Shown here in pieces: positions 1-10,046 of a stretch of 64,000 nt of DNA. The notes under the pieces were generated by a model. That model worked only from the letters and a program-made list of their open reading frames with translations, searched no databases and was not told where the DNA came from. Every line of letters begins with the position of its first letter. Position 1 is the first letter of the stretch. The translations under genes and the position numbers were made by a program. This DNA is from Vitrella brassicaformis. Taxonomy: Eukaryota > Sar > Vitrellaceae. The stretch is taken from the NCBI GenBank assembly GCA_001179505.1, contig CDMY01000821.1, positions 176,546 to 240,545 on the forward strand. Direction: 5' to 3'.

Positions 1-473
1 CCGACAACAGCAGCGGCAACCAGCATGCATTCAGAGTGACCAATGAATGATCCATTCATGTGTGTTGTGTGTGTGCATCATGATGATGCTTTGTCTATCC
101 GTGGGCACGTACCGATGAATGCCTGCAGATGCTGGATCTCTTCTAAAGATGAATGATCGCCAGGATCCACTGCATCGCCCTCCACCAAGGGCTCCATCAG
201 CCCTTCATCTTCGCCTTCGTGCAGATCAGATGCTTCTCTCCCGTGCAGGTGGAGAGAGTCGTGATCTTGCTCGATTGGTGGGTGCAGCTCATCGGGCATC
301 TGCTGCACAGGCTGGAAGGGGCTGCCTGTGTCCGCATAAGACGATGATTGACTCGGCGCCACCGATGAGAGCCACCTTCTGCAGAGCAATTCGCCGCTGC
401 TTATGCGAGATCGAAGACGGAGGTGCCGCCACGAATGGACGGGGAGCACACACGCGGCCGCCGCCGCCTTCAT
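1..473 (-). CDS. Partial gene: N-terminal exon of a protein with a mitochondrial-type presequence
   Basis: The first exon runs from an ATG at 473 down to 113, where the reverse strand gives a GTACGT donor; the rest lies beyond the left edge. The first 40 residues are rich in Ala, Arg, Ser and Leu and lack acidic residues (MKAAAAACVLPVHSWRHLRL at the start), which resembles a mitochondrial presequence. The following ~80 residues are acidic and low in complexity and match no family I recognise. The reading frame is open further upstream to 896, but the presequence-like start at 473 is preferred because the plus-strand gene starts at 647. Function unknown; targeting is inferred from composition only. 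Confidence 0.5.
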
Positions 474-646
474 GACGGAGGATGAAGCTGCGAGCTTAGA
501 AGTGCTCTGCAAGCTCGGCTGTTCCGAACTGGCTGCCAAGGGCTTCTTATCCTTTTGTCCTTTTGACAGATCCATCTCTTCTTCTGCTGTCCAGTGGCTT
601 GCCAGCTTTGGCGCAAGATTCTTCTCAGTGAAGAGCGCGTTCAAGG

Positions 647-1880
647 ATGCAGGCCGTCCCCGTGGCATTGATCCTCCCGTATCTATTGATCTTGTTCCTT
701 TTGTCGCATCTCTCATCGGGCTTTCTTGTGCCATCTCGGCCCCTTTCGTCTCTGTCAGCGCGGCATGGCGGCAGGCCGGCGGCGCCACGCGTGTCGGCTG
801 ACGGGCAGCCGCGGACCGCCCTGTTCTTCTTTTGGAACAACAAAGATGAAGATGAGATGGAGGAGAAGCTCGAGTGAGCCGCCGAGACCAACACATGGAC
901 AGTGTCGCTGGCTGGCATTGCGTGGGTGTGGCTGTCCTGCTGTCGTGTCAGTCCTGTCAAGGCCGAGCGGTTTAAGAAGCAGCAGGAGATCCTCCAGCGC
1001 AGGCGAAACCCAGAGAAGCTCAAAGAGTGAGTGAGCACGAGTGAGGGACATCCATGCGCTCTCGTGTGTGGACGCCGCATCGGGATGTCATGTCTGTCTG
1101 CGCATCGTTCAGGTACTACTCCGATTTGGCCGACAGGCGAGCCAAGGCCAGCAAGCTGGAGATCTTGAAGAAGCAAGCATGGGCCGAGAGGCCAGGTAAG
1201 TAAGACACACGTGTGTCCAAGGAAGGGAAAACAACACACAGGGGAGAAAAGTGATACGTACGGGTGCAGGCGAGACGGCAGCCCAGAGGAAGCAGCGCAT
1301 CGAGGCCACGTGGGAGTCCTTCCGCGAGCAGGGGCTGATCGGCAAGCCTGGCACGTCTACCTATGAGGAACCAGAGAGGAGTAAGCCAGCTGACTGCGAG
1401 CAAGTATCTATCTGCACATGCATCGATGGATTTGCGCGTCTTTCCGTCTTGTCTGTCTGTCTGTCTGCAGGCATCCCCTTGCCTGTAGCGCCCTTTGGCC
1501 TCGAGAAGTAAGCCCACGCGACATCCAGCAGATGCGGCACAGCACACAGGTAGGTCATCGTGAATGCGCGGCTTCCGTTCAGGTACGACCAGGGGGAGCG
1601 TTTTGACTTGCGGTCCCCCTGGGTGGAGTCAGGGTGGGTGAATCCCAACCGCAAGAGCTGGTGGGCGGGCCTCACTGGCCAGTCCGACAAGCAGCGGTCA
1701 TCAACCAAGTCCAGACGCTCAGCATCAGGCTCGTCATCGGGCCGTGCTTCATCTGCCAAGCCCACACGAATGGACGAGACGATCGTCAGCACGAGGCCGC
1801 AAGCCAGAGGGGGGATGGCTGCCTCGGTGGGCGGCGCGGAGAGCAGCAAGGAAGAAAAACCTTTCTGGCAGATCTGGTGA
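647..1880 (+). CDS. Unidentified protein with a bipartite plastid-type leader, six exons
   Basis: Exons 647-873, 952-1026, 1113-1195, 1270-1380, 1471-1507 and 1583-1880 join with consistent phases and GT-AG borders. The protein (about 275 residues) starts with a hydrophobic signal peptide (MQAVPVALILPYLLILFLLS), then a Phe and an Arg/Ser-rich stretch (GFLVPSRPLSSLSARHGGRP). This is the signal-plus-transit arrangement expected for import into a secondary red-type plastid. The mature part has a charged helix (residues ~75-120) and a Trp-rich segment near 170-200 (YDQGERFDLRSPWVESGWV), then a Ser/Arg/Lys-rich tail. I do not recognise the family. It is divergent from the mitochondrial-type gene starting at 473. 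Confidence 0.75.
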
Positions 1881-2601
1881 GGGGCGACCGACCGTCAGGC
1901 AGGGAGAGGATTTTTCTGCATTTGGAGGCAGCGAGTGGTTGAGCAGTGACACTGGATGGATGGATGGATGGATGGGTGATTTGTATGAGTTTTTGCCCTG
2001 ACTACTGACTGAGTCAGCGGGGTTTGTGCATGTATGTCGAATGTGTTGCATGTCCGTTAGTGATTCTGTTGTTGATAGGAGAGCGGGGCAGCCAGGAAGG
2101 GAAGGCTGCTAGTCTGCCTTTCTTTTGGTTGTGTGCAAAACTTGAACGAACACTGCAGTAGCTAGCTGTTTGCACGTCTCGATGTTACGAACAAGGACTG
2201 CATGGAAACAATCGCCAATAAACGCATCAATCAGCACAGCGGCATGTCAGAACCCCTCAAAAAGTGGGGCCGAGGCATGTGTGTATACGATGTACAGGCA
2301 GCAGCAGTCCCCAAGAGCAACCATACAACCATAGCCACACGTACACATTGTGACCTTTCTCTCGTTCGGGAGTTTCCTCCCTGCAGGCGCTATCCTCTCG
2401 TCGCCCGTCTTGACCCGCACCACATGACGCAGTCCAGCGCACAGTGCCCGCACGTGTGCTCGACACCGTCACACGGGCCAGGAAGACGCACTGACGAGAG
2501 AAAAAGGATTTTTTAGGCATCAGAACCCCTCAAAAAGTGAGAGGTCAACACACGCACATAGAACAGAACAGCCCGATTTCGTTGGCAAGCCCCCATGCCA
2601 C
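1881..2601. other. Intergenic region with no supported gene
   Basis: About 720 bases between two convergent genes. It holds a short TGGA microsatellite near 1954-1975 and an exact 20-base direct repeat (see separate entry). Open frames here are short and of low-complexity composition. Confidence 0.6.
2247..2539. repeat. Exact 20-base direct repeat flanking ~250 bp
   Basis: The string tcagaacccctcaaaaagtg occurs at 2247-2266 and again at 2520-2539, in the intergenic stretch downstream of both neighbouring genes. The enclosed segment has no recognisable coding content. It could mark the ends of a small insertion or a local duplication. Confidence 0.7.
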
Positions 2602-3253
2602 TCAGTGGTGGTGGTGGCCATCACAGGTGGTCGTCTTTGGCCACTGAGGGGCGAAGTGGTGGTGGGTGGATGGGTCCGCTGTGGGGCACTGGTGGGTGTG
2701 GTCCATCGGGCGAAGAGTGGTACAGAACTTATCCCAGTTGACGTCCATGTCGGCCTTGAGCAGATACATCCACTCGGTGCACTCGAGGCTCTTCTTCAAC
2801 GACACGTGCAGGCACCTGTGTACAAGAGCAGCAGCAGCAGTGAATGCAGCACCCCGTCCTTCAGTATGAGCTTGGCGGCTACCTTACCTTCCTCTGTGTC
2901 GGTCATCGTCTTCTATCATCCACAGCGAGTCGTCGGGCTTGACGATCTGCGTGAGATCCCCACTCACAATCTCATCGCCCTGACAAGCACAGCACACATG
3001 TGCGTGGAGATCTCTCGTCCGGATCTCATGCTGACTTTGACGGTGATGCTGATCTCCCTCGGCTTGATGGTACAGCGGATGTCCTTTGCAGTGATGTCCT
3101 CTGCAAGCGGCACCCAGACGCTGACGAAATGCCCCTCCTGCAGGCCAGATCCACAGCGGGAAACATGCGTCCATGCAGCATGAGCCTGTTCTTGCACGTA
3201 ACCTGGTCCCATTCGTATCGACGGGCGGATTCCGCATCCGAAATGGCAACCAT
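2602..3253 (-). CDS. NudC-like protein with a CS (p23/Hsp20-type) domain
   Basis: Four exons on the reverse strand (3253-3203, 3137-3036, 2979-2888, 2815-2602) give about 157 residues. The N-terminus has the YEW-x-Q start typical of NudC CS domains, followed by the beta-sandwich with VSVWVPLAEDITAKDIRCTI, ISITVKGDEIVSGDL and VKPDDSLWMIEDD, and then a C-terminal helix (WMYLLKADMDVNWDKFCTTL). NudC-family CS proteins act as Hsp90-associated co-chaperones and in dynein/cytoskeletal processes. An internal 56-base intron (3035-2980) must be removed to keep the CS fold intact. The tail is unusually rich in His, Thr and Pro and ends in four His. The gene is head-to-head with the kinesin-like gene (81 bases between start codons). 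Confidence 0.85.
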
Positions 3254-3334
3254 CCCGAACAGAGATCTGCGAGCTAAGTTCTCAAAGGCACAGTTTCACG
3301 TGCCCCAGCCACTAAGAATTTTCGGCACGCCGCG

Positions 3335-6240
3335 ATGGAGAATGAGCACGAGAATGAGGCTACAGACAAGCGAGAGGCGGCGCAGCCGCATTGCAATGTC
3401 AATGCGAAGCGGCATCCGCCGCCCGACGACACGCCCGGTCAACGTGACACCGTCCACATCCTTTCAAGAGCGCTGTATCAGCCAAGAGTGCCCAAAGCCG
3501 CCAGAGGAAGGGGCGGCACCCAAAGGAGAGTTGACGATTCCGTCCGTTATCCTCCCAAGCGGCCCATCAGTGTTCCGGCTACTCATGAGCCGTCATCATT
3601 GGAGATGATAGAGGGGGAGAGCGGGGGAATAGCCGCTGCAGTGAGATCTCTGAGACCAAGAACTGCCCCTGGTATGTATGAGAAATGCCAAGTCCACTCG
3701 ATTGCGTCTGAAGTTCTGTGCATGCAGGTCAGGTGCGTCGTGATTCACGGCAGCAGAGGAAGTCGCCGCCGGAGGATATCACGTCCCTGCATGCTCTCTA
3801 CGGACAGAGAGTGGCACAGCTGCAACGACTGCTCAAGTATAGCATGCAATCGCTCACTCACCCACACCAAGGCAACAGACATCCACACAGCTATTCGACT
3901 TGCTTTCCGCCGTTTGCATTGGTGGCAGGTCGGCCGAGCGGCGGATACACATGCTCGAGCACACCAATCGGCTGCTCATTGAAGTGACCGTCGACAAAAG
4001 ACGACTTAAGGAGACGCCCACGGTCGCAGCTGTCGAAGAGAGCCGAGAAAGTGAAGACACAATAAGGCATGGACGGCCCAAAGGAGACCGAAGCTACCAG
4101 ACGATCCGCTTTGTGTTAGTGCAGGCGTGAGAAAGGCCGTCTCGTTGCCATGGGCGGCAAGTTCCTAAAGCAGGTAGGTCGAGGGCGCCAGATCGGTGGC
4201 ACATCCATCTACTTGACATCGTCTCTGATGTCTCTGATGGCTTCCTGCGTGCAGCTTCATTCGATGCGGCAGGATCTGGAGCATATGCGCATGTCGGTCA
4301 TATCACAGCTGTGGGCGCAGAAGACACTGCTCAATGAGGCCTCAGAAAAGGCCGAACAGATATGCGCTCAGCACCAAAGACGACCACGCAGCCGGCGTGA
4401 GGACAGACTATCCAGACCAGCATCGCGAAAAGGGCAGCAGGCAGAGACACGTAAGAACTGAACAGAGTGCTGCGTTGCCGCTAGGGTGTAATATCTGTGC
4501 CATGCTGATTAGTTCCAGGCACAGAAGCGGCCCCACAACCTGCCGATGCCACAGTTGCGCCCCTTCCCCCATCCCCCAAACCCCCCATTGCTGACAGCCG
4601 CATTACGACGGTGTGCGTCATTCGGCAGGCCCCCCAGCAGCACACCGACGCCCCTTCCTCCCATGAGACGTCCCTTACTCTCCCCTCCTTCACCCCCTCC
4701 CCACACAGACCGTCCACACCCCTGAGGTTCACCGATCTGCCGCACTCCCGCCGCCTCTCACCCACGGTGTCCGTCATTACCTCCCCTCTCCTTCGCACGC
4801 CCAGACCTGTCGTCCCTGAGGCGGACCGAGCCATAGTGCGGTCACTTGGTGGCGGCATGATTGAGTGTGTGGCCAGGGGAGGATTCACCAGGAGAGTCTA
4901 TGGGCCGTTCGATGCTGTCTATACGGAGGAGGGGGGGATTGCTGACACGATTATCGACCAAATAGGGGCCTGCCCTGCTGCCAAGACCTTGACGGTCGCC
5001 ACGCTGGCCAGCGACGACAAGACCACTGCGTCCTGCGTGTCGCGCGTTCTGTCACGTCTCATTGCGGACGACTCTTCTCACCCGGTCGACGTGTCAATAT
5101 TCCTTGTACAGACCAAGAACGGGGGAGGGGGCGTCGCCGGGTCAGTTACCGATGTCTTGGCCAGCTACCTCGGACCGGATGAAGTCACAAGGGGAGAGAG
5201 GCGACATTCTCGAGGGCTGTTTGCTTCGACCGAGCACGAGCACGAGAAGAGAGTGGGGACTGTGCTGCAGGCGCGGCTCCGAGAAAGGGCCCGAAAGAGA
5301 GATGAGCCGTACGTGAGAGTAAGGGCAGCCACAAATGATGACGTGAAAAGGCTAAGACGCATCCTGAGGCACCTTGCCACACAGAGGTCAGAATACAAGC
5401 GCTCCAGACGGTGTGTGTGACAATGATCGTGGGTCCGCCTGCTCCGAATTGTTTCTTGTCTTGTTTGCAGGACAAAGGAGGGCCCCCGCAGCCCATCAGA
5501 TTCACCGCGGCCCTTTTCGACAGAGCGGCCGCACCTCCGGCAGAGCACGACACGAGACGCTTTTACTGTCAGCAGCACAACGTCCAGAGGACGCACAAAG
5601 GAAGAGACACCGACACATGGTGAGAAGGACACGGGCACTGACGTACAATCTCCCCTGTACACTCTGCTATTGTTCCACAGACTCGTGTCTTGTCGTCGCT
5701 CTCTATCTTTCTCATGCCGATGCTCCCGCTTTGACACCATCCGGTGCACAGGGCAGCCAGTCGGTCGTGTTCGTCGATTTCCCTAAAGCAGCATCGCCCG
5801 CCATCCACGCGCTCGCCCTGGCCTGCCAAGAAACCAACGACCCTGGCGAGAGGGAGACGCACAACGGCTCTATGTTCTTCCCCCAGCCGCCCCCACCAGC
5901 ACCGCTGAAAGCCAGGAGGTAGGATGCGCCATACTGGCTGCATACGATCGCTATACGATTTGATACATGTCTCTCTCGATGCAGGTCACGCCTGACGCTG
6001 TTCCTTCACCACACTTTCGATGCTTTCTCGCCCTCTTCACGCTTTGTGTTTGCCCTTCCTCTGTCACCGTCTAGCACCGATGCGGCGACCAGCCAGAGGC
6101 GGCTGGCAGCTCTTGCCGCAATTGGCCAGAGGCAACGGGTCGTGCCCAACAGGGGAGGTGCGACCTTCCGGAGGAGCACAATGCTTGCTGAGTGTCGTCA
6201 CCCCTGCACGATGAATTGGGTTCGCACGCCAGACAGTTAG
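3335..6240 (+). CDS. Degenerate kinesin-like protein with C-terminal motor domain
   Basis: Exons 3335-3671, 3728-3836, 3929-~4030, ~4120-4173, 4255-4450, 4519-5410, 5471-5642, 5752-5918 and 5985-6240; the junction near 4030-4120 is uncertain. The N-terminal half is basic and has heptad-like helices (residues ~115-230). The C-terminal half follows the kinesin motor order: first strand (RITTVCVIRQ), a ~90-residue Pro/Ser-rich insertion, FDAVY, the P-loop position, the switch I position, VVFVDF at the switch II position, then SRLTLFLHHTFDAFSPSSRF, which matches the kinesin SKLT...L..SLGG segment. Coiled coil before motor is the kinesin-14 layout. The nucleotide-binding motifs are replaced: GQTGSGKT becomes LASDDKTT, SSRSH becomes STTRD, and DLAGSE becomes DFPKAA. 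ATPase activity is therefore doubtful, as in Vik1/Cik1-type non-motor partners. Confidence 0.72.
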
Positions 6241-6398
6241 ACAGACAGACGCATACATGCACGTGACCGGTAGCTCATTGGAGCTTTTGTCGTGCTTTCG
6301 ACAGCCATGTCGTGCGATGGATCCATCCATGGAGGCGCGTGTGTCCGTGTGCGTGTGTTTGACATTCATGCCTGCGAGTGAGAGGGAAAGCAGTGGAC

Positions 6399-8014
6399 AT
6401 GCACTGGCAGTGGGGGTTAGATGGGGGCCAATTCAAAGACGCCGAGACGATGAACCTGGATCAGTCGCACGGCGGCGCATTGAGCAAGTCTGCCCTGCAA
6501 GGTGGCGGCCTCACAGTCACGGATACGCACAGGCCGTCTGCCCTTGAGGCCATCGAAGCGCAACTCAAGGGAGTTGTGAGCAACAAGCAATTCCAAGCCC
6601 TTGCGCGTGGCTCTGCCAGTGCATCGTGGTGTGCCCCTCTGCCTCCTTAGGCTTCATGCAGCCGCATTTTGCTCGCGTGCACCTTGGTGGAAGCCACCAA
6701 GACAGCACAGAGACTCGAGAGTGAGCTGAGGGTGACAAGAATGCGCAAGGGATATGTCCTGTCTGTACTGTTGGTGTGTGTGCAGGCGTGTTGTCGGCAT
6801 GGATGCAGTCAGAGGCTCAGTCTGGCGAGGTGACCGGCCTGCTCCTCGTATACGCCTCACAGCAGGCGGCCCTCTTGTTCGCAGAGGTAGGTAGAGTGAG
6901 TGTATGACAGACACACAGACAGATGGAGACACTCATCTGTCTGCCTGTCTGCCTGTCTGTTGTTCTGTAGGGCCTCACTGAGCAGCTGTTCCGCCTGTTG
7001 ACCAAGGTTGGCGACATGCAGACACAATCAGAGGTAGCAAGCGCAATGGCCGACCAGACCAATACTTGCAAAGAAAAGCTCGTCTGTTTTGCCTTTGTCG
7101 GCTCAACGACAACAGGGCAGCCCTGGTGAGGGGGTAGCGAATGTCCGCATCCTCCAATTCACTGAGCTGGTGGGTGAGACCAGCCAGCCTCAGGGAGGCC
7201 ATCATGTCTGTTGTGGTCTCTCTCACTCAGCACGGCGTTCGTCTGCTCCCCTTCTGGACCTCATTCCACGTGCCGCCGCCAAAGGGTAACCACGGCACTG
7301 ACACCACAAACCACGCACTTACTGCTGCCACGATTGTCTACTACCTGGTGTTGCCCTCAGCGGCAGGTGGCGCGCAGGCTGGGGGAGACACGGGCGACGC
7401 GGAGACACCGGTCCTGGAAAAGGTATGTACGCTGCAGGTGTGTTTTCGTGCCCGAATCGTGCATGGGGAGACATCCAGGGTGTCCTGCTCGTGTGCAGGT
7501 GTGGGAGATGTACCGTAATCTGCTCATCCTTGGCAGCAAACTCGGCGGCGAAACGGTCAGTCACGTACAAGGAGAGACGACCGCGGACATACGAGGCGAA
7601 TCTGGTCAATTTCTTGCCTGCCTGCCTGCAGAAACACAGCGCTGCTCATGTGCTGAAAAACGTGAGATGAACACGGCCGGCAGAGGAACGTTTTGTGTGC
7701 GAATGTGTGTGTGTGTGTGTTTGTGTGTGGGCGGCTGGGCTGCGTCAGACCCCGCTGCTGCCGCCTGGTGAGGTGTTGGGCGAGCTGCTGAGCGGCGAGA
7801 ACCACGAGGATGCCCTCATGTCCTACGAAGGTGGGCAATGGCCTCACTACACCCATGGCTGGATGGGATGGACGCAGCTGTCTCCTCTGCCTTTCTGTCT
7901 GTGGACTGGATGCTTCTATGCGTGTGTTGTGTGTCTATAATAGAGTTTGCTGACGTGTTCATGTCTCCGTTCACACTCGTGCTCGAGAGTGAGCTGCTGT
8001 GGCCCATGTTGTGA
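6399..8014 (+). CDS. Unidentified mostly helical protein, ten exons
   Basis: An ATG at 6399 opens exon 1 (the exon 1/2 junction near 6620-6660 is uncertain). Exons then end or start at ~6660-6720, 6786-6886, 6972-7125, 7188-7285, 7367-7422, 7499-7555, 7632-7661, 7749-7830 and 7944-8014. All later junctions are in phase. The protein is about 300 residues, rich in Leu and Ala, with amphipathic helices (LLVYASQQAALLFAE, LTEQLFRLLTKVGDM, IMSVVVSLTQHGVRLLPFW) and an acidic C-terminus ending in LLWPML. No signal peptide or clear transmembrane segment is visible. I do not recognise the family; the helices could form an ARM/HEAT-like or adaptor fold, but that is a guess. Confidence 0.6.
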
Positions 8015-8209
8015 CTCGCTAATGCCTTTCCATGCCATGTATGCTTCGATGAATACAATGCACTTCATGGATGGATTGATGCCAGCACACACACGTGCAA
8101 CTAAATGAGTGAGTGTCTTTCGAATAAGTCTTTATCTACACAATGGTTGGTTTCTGCCCATCCGTCCATCCGCCCGTCCGCCCAGCTGCCCATGTATGTA
8201 TGTATCTCA

Positions 8210-9193
8210 CTATCCCCCCTCGATGTTCATTTGTATGTGCATGTTCCACCACAGCCACTCAGTCGGCCCCTTCCTGTCGGGGCTCTCCCACGGCTTGGGG
8301 CTGCTGCTTAGATGAAGCACCGACAGGCACGGCAACACACACTCGTCCCAGTAACCTGACAGACAAACGCACATTCATTCAACCACACAATACACAGCAC
8401 AGCACAGCACAGCACGAGCATATTTATGCAAATCCATCCCTTTGTGTGCGCCACACACATACCCGGCTGTTTGCTGTGGGTCATCCAGTGCATGGTCCTC
8501 TGGGCGTTGTAGTGGAAGGCCAGCCGGTGCTTGGCATCCCACCCATACCACCCGCTGAAGTATGCATTCAGGAAACCCGTGTCGCCTCTGTCGTATGACC
8601 GCAGCACTGTCCTCTTGGCCAGCAGGTCCTCATACACGGCCAATGAGGGCTCGATGACCATGACGCCAGCGTTGAAGCGGTCCGGGGGGAACACATCCGG
8701 GGCGAAGGCAGGGCACGACACGGCGGCCGGGTCGAAGAGGCAATCGATTTTGCGCATCACGATACAGTCGGCGTCGATGTATACCACTCGCTGGAACTCA
8801 GTCAGCGACCACACCTGGCAGGAAGGCACACATCAGATCAGACACACAGAATGAAGAAAGCAGTGACTGCAGTGCATGGCCGGACGTCATACGTACGTGC
8901 AGTTTGGTGAATCCGCTGTTGACCCATCCCGGCTCGTGACATCCCTCCTCGGCATGAGGGTTGGCAATCCCATCCACGCGCCGGACGTCCTCCACGCCCT
9001 TCCGCTCGCTGAGCCTCTTGAATGTCCGTTCGCTGACCTGAGGGCCCACCAGCACGATGAATGGATGAGGCGTGCCGGTCTTCCGCAGCGAGAAGGCCAA
9101 TGTTTCGACGCCAATCGCAAATGAGTCGGACGTCAGCAAGGTGATGTAGGCACACGAAGTTGAGCCTCCAGAGCTGCCAGAAGCTGAGTTCAT
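8210..9193 (-). CDS. GT8-family glycosyltransferase (glycogenin/galactinol synthase-like)
   Basis: Three exons (9193-8897, 8814-8463, 8355-8210) encode about 264 residues. The N-terminus carries the nucleotide-sugar fold start (AYITLLTSDSFAIGVETLAF). The metal-binding DxD motif is present as VVYIDADCIVMRK, followed by the GT8 signatures RFNAGVMVIEP and DRGDTGFLNAYF, and a C-terminal KPWE segment before a Trp-rich end. Enzymes of this family transfer hexoses from UDP-sugars onto proteins, inositol or polysaccharide primers. The length fits a minimal catalytic domain with no signal peptide, so it is probably cytosolic. Its start codon lies 61 bases from that of the divergent dynein light-chain gene. 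The acceptor substrate cannot be told from sequence. Confidence 0.85.
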
Positions 9194-9254
9194 TGTCAGA
9201 TCTGCCAGGGCGATCCCTTCGAGATAAGCTTGCAGATCTCCGGCGTGTGGGAAG

Positions 9255-9662
9255 ATGGATGAGGTGCTGAGTCGTCTGACAACTCAGCCAGGCGTCAAGG
9301 CTGCAGCGGTGTACAATGCATACGGCATCAAAGTCGGAGGTGCGAGCAGCGTCATCGCAGTATCACGAAGGAACTGACTGCATCTGTGCCTGCCTGTGTA
9401 TGTGTGTGTGCGTCAGGCAAGGGCGAGATGCCCGACAACGCCTCACTCATCAGCACGATTGTGCAGGAGGCCAGCCGGATGGAGCAGGAAGGCGCTGCTG
9501 CGCCCGTGGTGTGCATCGAAACCGCACACAGGTGTGCAGTGAGTGCATCGAACCGATGGGCAAAGAGTGTGTGCCTGCATATGGGTGTTCAGGAGTTTCA
9601 TTGCGAAGGCGAAGGACGGCCACACGCTGGTGATGGTGAAGGGCAATGCGGGCGGGAGGTGA
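9255..9662 (+). CDS. DYNLRB: Roadblock/LC7-type dynein light chain
   Basis: Exons 9255-9339, 9417-9531 and 9593-9662 join in phase to give about 90 residues, the usual size of LC7 proteins. The start MDEVLSRLTTQPGVKAAAVY matches the helix plus first strand of the family, IVQEASRME is the central helix, and FIAKAKDGHTLVMVKG is the last hairpin. LC7 dimers bind dynein intermediate chain in cytoplasmic or axonemal motors. The family could alternatively include an MglB/Ragulator-type relative, but size and motif spacing favour LC7. Confidence 0.8.
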
Positions 9663-10046
9663 CAGAGAGAGGTTGAGGATGTGGACGTCGCTGTACAGTA
9701 TACTGACTGCGTGTTGTGATGGGGACAGGCAGATTGACAGACTGACTGTACACCATAGTGGATGCAGTCCCGACAAATGAACATCTGTTTCTCATCCACT
9801 ATGCATGCCTGAGTGGTGTCACTCAATCGCATCCACGCCTAGCCCAAACATCTACGTCGACATGCTGTGCATGTCATGTCCTCTCTGACAACGTCACCTC
9901 TCCCTGCTCCTTGGCGCATTTGAGGGTTATTCCCACGAAGGTGTCGACTTTCTAGGCGTAACCCTCACGTACGCCAAGGAGAAGGGAGAGATGACACTGA
10001 GTCGACTGACTGGTGGCCTCTAACAGAAGCAGCAGACTGTGTCTGT
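9663..10046. other. Intergenic region carrying a long hairpin; no gene seen
   Basis: About 380 bases between two convergent genes. The only notable structure is the imperfect inverted repeat listed separately. Confidence 0.55.
9901..9987. repeat. Long imperfect inverted repeat (hairpin) between convergent genes
   Basis: Bases 9901-9929 pair with 9959-9987: arms share tccct, ctccttggcg and agggtta, with about five mismatches over 29 bases and a 29-base loop. It lies between the 3' ends of the dynein light-chain and EamA transporter genes, so it could act as a 3'-end element or small RNA precursor, or be a relic of a mobile element. Confidence 0.65.

Noticed and set aside
78-896. Extended N-terminus for the first minus-strand gene (start at 896)
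   Set aside because: It would overlap the leader exon of the divergent plastid-type gene and lose the presequence-like start at 473.
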